Source of the DNA: Devosia oryzisoli
GTDB taxonomy: Bacteria; Pseudomonadota; Alphaproteobacteria; Rhizobiales; Devosiaceae
Assembly (NCBI RefSeq): GCF_014837245.1
Contig: NZ_JACYFU010000001.1
Coordinates: 806,001-870,000 of the forward strand
Direction of reading: 5' to 3'
Length of the DNA stretch: 64,000 nt
How positions within the stretch are numbered: position 1 is the first letter of the stretch; every line of letters begins with the position of its first letter. The notes below the pieces were generated by a model. It had not been told where the DNA came from. It was given only the letters and a program-made list of their open reading frames with translations, and searched no databases. The position numbers and the translations under genes were made by a program. This document shows positions 58,360-64,000 of the stretch, piece by piece.

Positions 58360-59004
58360 ATGACTCCGGCCCGGCCACTCACTCTTGGCATGATCCTCAC
58401 CGCGACGGCCGGCTTCCTCGACGCCATCGGGTTCGTCGCGCTGGGCGGGTATTACATTTCGTTTATGAGCGGCAACACGACCCAGCTTGGCGCGGCCCTG
58501 CCCGCCGGAGAGCTTGGCGTAGTGGTTCTTTCGGCCTCGCTGGTCGTGCTTTTCTTCATCGGAAGCGCCCTTGGCACTCTGGTGGTGCTCGCCAACCCCC
58601 GGTGGGGCGCTGCACGGGTGAGCGCCATCATCGCAGCCGGGGTCACGGTTGCGCTTGGCTTGAGCCTCATCGGCCTCTCCATCCCCCGCACAATGTTGAT
58701 CCTGGCCCTCACGGCCGGCGCACAGAATGCGGTGCTACCGGCGCATGGCGCAGTACGGCTCGGTGCCACTTTCGTGACAGGCACTCTTTACGCCGCCGGG
58801 CAGGATTTTGCACTGGCCCTCCGCCGCTTGGCGCCTCCCTTTCGTTGGCTGCAACATCTTGGCGTATGGCTGTCACTGATGGGCGGCGCCGCCCTCGGGG
58901 CCTTTGTCTACCGCCACGCAGGGATCGGGGCATTGCTCATCCCGCTCATCATTTACACAGCCTTTGCTGCCGCCAATGGCTGGATTGCTAGCCAAACCAA
59001 ATGA
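58360..59004 (+). CDS. DUF1275 (YoaK) family membrane protein
   Basis: A 214-residue polytopic protein of the YoaK/DUF1275 family with six predicted helices. It begins LTLGMILTATAGFLDAIGFVAL and has YYISFMSGNTTQLG, the family's hallmark, then LTAGAQNAVLPAHG and TFVTGTLYAAGQDFALAL. Function unknown; a few homologues are linked to permease-like roles. It is thirteen bases after the HIT gene and is followed by a hairpin (59006-59030). Confidence 0.9.
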   Translation: MTPARPLTLGMILTATAGFLDAIGFVALGGYYISFMSGNTTQLGAALPAGELGVVVLSASLVVLFFIGSALGTLVVLANPRWGAARVSAIIAAGVTVALGLSLIGLSIPRTMLILALTAGAQNAVLPAHGAVRLGATFVTGTLYAAGQDFALALRRLAPPFRWLQHLGVWLSLMGGAALGAFVYRHAGIGALLIPLIIYTAFAAANGWIASQTK

Positions 59005-59005
59005 A

Positions 59006-59030
59006 AGGCCCGGCTTTTTTCGCCGGGCCT
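59006..59030 (+). terminator. Terminator-like hairpin after the DUF1275 gene
   Basis: Nine-base-pair stem AGGCCCGGC / GCCGGGCCT with a TTTTTTC loop, starting two bases after the stop of the DUF1275 gene. The T-run is in the loop rather than after the stem, but on the opposite strand the stem is followed by TTTCAT, so it may serve both that gene and the decayed SulP gene. Confidence 0.55.
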
Positions 59031-59037
59031 GTCGCGG

Positions 59038-59842
59038 TCAGTGTGCGATCAGAAGATCCGCATCTTTGCGCTGGTGCACGCCGAGAGAGTCGACAATAGT
59101 CGCGCTCGCCTTATTCATGCCAGACAGCGTCACCTCACGACCACTCTTGCGGAACTTCAGCACAGCCTTGTCGATGCTGGCGACGCTCGAAATGCGTCAG
59201 CGGCACGTTGGGCAGAAACAGGCTCGGCAAGGCAGTGGGCAGTTCACCCATGTCCCCCACCAGATGGACATCCAATCCGCCGAAATAGACGATCAGCGCC
59301 AGCACGACGATGGCGACCAGCGGTGACGGCACCGCTCGCGTAAGGCGCGGGAAGAGGTAGATGATCGCGAGTGCGAGCCCCACCAGCGGATAAGTCATCC
59401 ACGGCACGCCGATCAGTTCCGGCAGTTGCGCAAGGAAGATGAGGATGGCCAGCGCGTTGACGAAACCTGTCATGACCGATTTGGAGACGAAGCGCATGAC
59501 GGTGTGGAGCTTGAGATATCCAGCGCCGATCTGCACCACGCCGGCGAGCAAAGTCGCCGCAATCAGATAGTCGAAGCCATGCTCGCGCACGAGCGACCCC
59601 ATCAGCACGGCCGTGGCTGCCGTCGCGGCCGAGATCATGGCGGGCCGGCCGCCGAAGATCGATATGACAATGGCGATCACCACAGAGGCGTACAGCCCCA
59701 CCTTGGGATCGACCCCCGCAATGATGGAAAAGGCGATGGCTTCGGGTACGAGAGCCATGGCGACGACGAGACCGGAAAGCACATCGCCGCGGACATTCCG
59801 CACCCATTCGGCGCGGTAATTTGCAAAGTTGAATATGAACAA
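59038..59842 (-). pseudogene. SulP family anion transporter, internal deletion with frameshift
   Basis: Remnant of a SulP permease. The first part (59842 down to about 59194) codes for an intact N-terminal membrane domain of about 217 residues, beginning [21 protein letters not shown] and containing [15 protein letters not shown] and FVNALAILIFLAQLPEL. After VPLT the sequence jumps to another frame that encodes the last 50 residues of a STAS domain (ISSVASIDKAVLKF, then SGMNKASATIVDSLGVH) and ends at the TGA at 59038-59040. Roughly half of the family's usual length of about 490 residues is missing. As read, frame 1 gives a 235-residue truncated product. Confidence 0.82.
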
Positions 59843-60003
59843 GACCTAGGGCGCCGGCGGCACTCTCGTGCGGCAAAGACAGGCGCGATAATTCTTGTGA
59901 CCGGGGGATAGGCGCCCGGAGAAGCCACCCGGGCGAAAGCCGGGTCCGACGATCACCGGCTTATACGCAGTTTCCAGCCATGAACTCAAGCCGTCGACAA
60001 GGC

Positions 60004-60033
60004 AGCGTCATCGGGATCTATCCCGATGACGCT
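60004..60033. repeat. Thirty-base near-perfect inverted repeat
   Basis: Two perfect 14-base arms (AGCGTCATCGGGAT / ATCCCGATGACGCT) around CT, in the 229-base gene-free gap between the SulP remnant and the YCII gene. No T-run on either side. A shorter hairpin (ACCCGG / CCGGGT, 59927-59945) lies 60 bases away. It may terminate the YCII transcript or be a palindromic repeat; a genome-wide copy count would tell. Confidence 0.55.
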
Positions 60034-60071
60034 ATCGAGCGCGTCCACAGCCGACCGAGTGGGTCCGGCCG

Positions 60072-60437
60072 TCAGTAATTTGCTCCCCCGCCGATCTGCC
60101 GCAGTTCGAGAGTGACGTTGGGCAGCCCGTGGTCGATGTGCATCTGCATGAACTCGCCAGCCAGTTTGGTCGCGGCGGTTAGGTCCGGCGCTTCGAAGAC
60201 GGCGTACCCACCGAGGACTTCCTTGGCCTCGGCGAACGGTCCGTCGGTGACAACGATTTCCCCGCTGTGCCCCATCAGCCGCTTGCCCTCCTTGGCAGGC
60301 TGCAGCCCGCCCGTAGAAACCAGACTTCCTGACTTGAGGTTCCTCTCCATCCACGGACCCATCGCATCCATCAGGCCCTGCGGCACCTGCTCCGGTTTGA
60401 GATCGGCCGGCGGAATGATGGACATGAAGTAACGCAT
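60072..60437 (-). CDS. YCII-related domain protein
   Basis: A 121-residue ferredoxin-like-fold protein of the YCII family. It shows RYFMSIIPPADLKPEQ, LVSTGGLQPAKEGK, the family's hallmark VTDGPFAEAKEVLGGYAV and an ending LELRQIGGGANY. Many YCII genes of this kind precede an ECF sigma factor gene; none follows here. It has a good ribosome-binding site AAGGAGA. Function unknown; some YCII proteins have a catalytic role in chlorinated aromatics. Confidence 0.87.
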   Translation of the reverse strand: MRYFMSIIPPADLKPEQVPQGLMDAMGPWMERNLKSGSLVSTGGLQPAKEGKRLMGHSGEIVVTDGPFAEAKEVLGGYAVFEAPDLTAATKLAGEFMQMHIDHGLPNVTLELRQIGGGANY

Positions 60438-60622
60438 TGGATGTCTCCTTGGTTGGGCAGCGCCCTCTGCTGCCGTCTGCTTTTCTGACGAACGAGCCGG
60501 GCGCAGATCGACATGAAGCGCAATTTTTTCTCACCGCAACGCCACCCCGGCCCATCCCGAGTTTTGGGACAGGCGGCAACCTGCGCTGACACCCTCGAGG
60601 GCAAGGACCAACGGTCCAGAAG

Positions 60623-60648
60623 AAAGGCCGGGATCGCTCCCGGCCTTT
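60623..60648 (-). terminator. Terminator hairpin of clpA
   Basis: Perfect ten-base-pair stem AAAGGCCGGG / CCCGGCCTTT with a six-base loop, starting 5 bases after the clpA stop (60653). On the minus strand the stem ends in TTT and continues CTTCTGG, an acceptable intrinsic terminator. Confidence 0.75.
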
Positions 60649-60652
60649 CGCA

Positions 60653-62995
<2,343 letters not shown>

Positions 62996-63004
62996 ATGAT
63001 GTTC

Positions 63005-63427
63005 CTATTGCTTTTCCATCACGCATTGCAGCGGATGCTGGTTCTTGCGTGCCGTATCCATAACGCGCGTCACCTTCGTTTCGGCGACCTCGTATGGATA
63101 TACGCCGCACTCACCCACCCCCTTTTGGTGCACGTGCAGCATGATGCGCATGGCGTCTTCGCGTGACTTGTTGAAGACGTCCTGCAGCACCAGAACGACG
63201 AACTCCATCGGCGTGTAGTCGTCGTTGAGCAGAAGAACCCGATAAAGGCTCGGCCGCTTTGTTTTGGGACGCGTCTTGGTCACCGTCCCGGTTTCGAAAT
63301 TGGCGTCGTCCCCGCCCTTGCGGCCGCCACCGTCATCGTTCGGCCCCGCATGGACGCGTGGAAGCAGTTCGCTTGATAGCAGCTCGATGGCGGGATTATG
63401 GGCGGGCATTTCGGGAGTCTGGGTCAT
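63005..63427 (-). CDS. clpS: ATP-dependent Clp protease adaptor protein ClpS
   Basis: Adaptor that delivers N-end-rule substrates to ClpAP. The 80-residue core has [20 protein letters not shown], the N-degron pocket in [12 protein letters not shown] and [21 protein letters not shown]. In front is an unusually long, acidic N-terminal stretch ([14 protein letters not shown]), which in this family threads into ClpA. The ATG at 63427 gives 140 residues; the in-frame ATG at 63475 adds 16. It is immediately upstream of clpA. Confidence 0.94.
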   Translation of the reverse strand: MTQTPEMPAHNPAIELLSSELLPRVHAGPNDDGGGRKGGDDANFETGTVTKTRPKTKRPSLYRVLLLNDDYTPMEFVVLVLQDVFNKSREDAMRIMLHVHQKGVGECGVYPYEVAETKVTRVMDTARKNQHPLQCVMEKQ

Positions 63428-63754
63428 GGCAGTCGCACTGTCGCTGGAGAGACGAAGCAGCTTGGTCGGACCCATTATGTAGGCAAAAACGGCCCGGTGT
63501 TAAGGGCAATCGGTTCTCGAAAGTGTGAGCGCCTCTTCCCGGGCAATTCGTTCCGATCCCCAATGGCCATCAACTTTTGTCATCTGCGGCCCAAGGGTGA
63601 CGCCTCGCCACAAATCGACGGCATTTTACGGATTCGTAACGGCGGATCGCTAACCTCTTTCCCAGTCAGTCTGCTGCGGCACCAGAAGCACGCCACGGCA
63701 ATAAGTTGCGTACGGGCTCGAGGCGGGCCCGATGTTTAGTAATTGGAGTACCGA
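63428..63754. other. Gene-free interval between clpS and the DD-carboxypeptidase gene
   Basis: A 327-base divergent spacer (280 bases if clpS starts at 63475). I saw no RNA gene, terminator or clear consensus promoter in it. It must carry the promoters of clpS-clpA and of the DD-carboxypeptidase gene. A TTTAGT (63735-63740) is a possible -10 for the latter, without a matching -35. Confidence 0.5.
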
Positions 63755-64000
63755 GTGATTTTCTCGGCGAAGACCCCGTGGCGCGTCACCTTTTTCCGCG
63801 CCGTTGCCGCCCTTTTCGTGGTGCTGGCCTTCGGCCTTCAATCCGCTGCACCCGCCAGCGCCATAGAGAACCTCCGCAAATATGCGGGTATTGTGGTCGA
63901 CGCGAAGTCGGGCCAGGTGCTTTACGAGGAAAGCGGCGACTCCCGCCGATATCCTGCTTCCGTCACGAAAGTGATGACGCTTTACATCCTGTTCCAGGAG
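63755..64000 (+). CDS. D-alanyl-D-alanine carboxypeptidase (serine-type, PBP5 family), 5' part
   Basis: Only 82 codons are in the window. The GTG start at 63755 follows TTGGAGTACC. An N-terminal signal helix (FFRAVAALFVVLAFGLQSA) is followed by the mature start ENLRKYAGIVVDAKSGQVLYEE, and the active-site SxxK motif appears as PASVTKVMTLYIL. This is the classical penicillin-binding low-molecular-mass carboxypeptidase that trims peptidoglycan pentapeptides. It is divergent from clpS. Confidence 0.9.
   Translation, partial: MIFSAKTPWRVTFFRAVAALFVVLAFGLQSAAPASAIENLRKYAGIVVDAKSGQVLYEESGDSRRYPASVTKVMTLYILFQE

Overview
This window looks like a stretch of chromosome from an alphaproteobacterium of the order Hyphomicrobiales (Rhizobiales), possibly a Devosia-like genus; the genus is an inference. 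The reasons are high G+C by eye, the dusB-ntrB-ntrC block divergent from a fused ispDF, a pyruvate dehydrogenase operon whose E1 beta carries its own lipoyl domain, a divK-pleD pair, the hdaA-ppk-ppx block, a malic enzyme fused to a phosphotransacetylase-like domain, and a GatCAB amidotransferase. I see no insertion sequence, prophage, CRISPR array, rRNA or tRNA. Nearly all of it is core housekeeping DNA.

Layout. 1-5.2 kb: nitrogen regulation (dusB-ntrB-ntrC, minus strand) divergent from ispDF and a CinA-C/PncC gene. 5.2-8.1 kb: a quinol-monooxygenase-like gene, a Coq10/RatA-like gene, lipA and a Gfo/Idh/MocA oxidoreductase. 8.1-15.1 kb: the pyruvate dehydrogenase complex in the order pdhA, a small membrane protein gene, pdhB, pdhC, an SGNH hydrolase gene, lpdA, with an FtsB/DivIC-like gene upstream. 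lipA makes the lipoyl groups that PdhB, PdhC and Lpd use. 15.1-22.4 kb: malic enzyme, an EAL phosphodiesterase, aspS and rnd. 22.4-29.7 kb: ppx, ppk, hdaA and an AI-2E permease, divergent from purMN. 29.7-38.9 kb: accessory small genes and gatB, then a gatC-GNAT-secreted protein-gatA cluster. 39-43.6 kb: ruvX-pyrB-pyrC-plsY-dprA. 43.6-52.2 kb: an aldo/keto reductase, topA, a dipeptidase, rnr, a DUF983 gene and rpmG. 52.2-56.6 kb: pleD and divK (cell cycle and c-di-GMP), then a DUF3572 gene, dinB and ridA. 56.6-60.4 kb: assorted genes and a decayed SulP transporter. 60.6-64 kb: clpA and clpS, and the start of a D-Ala-D-Ala carboxypeptidase gene.

I did not find a clear new defence or mobile system. 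The most unusual items are: a promoter-led cluster of strong hairpins between rpmG and pleD that could be an unannotated small RNA; a PyrC-like protein that has lost its His-x-His metal motif; a metallo-beta-lactamase-like protein whose metal motif is erased; two extra genes inserted between gatC and gatA; an orphan YjhX-like toxin gene; a coupled pair of tiny proline-rich proteins; and a SulP gene with an internal deletion. Start codons were chosen by eye, and several non-ATG starts (TTG, GTG) are inferred from stop-start overlaps.
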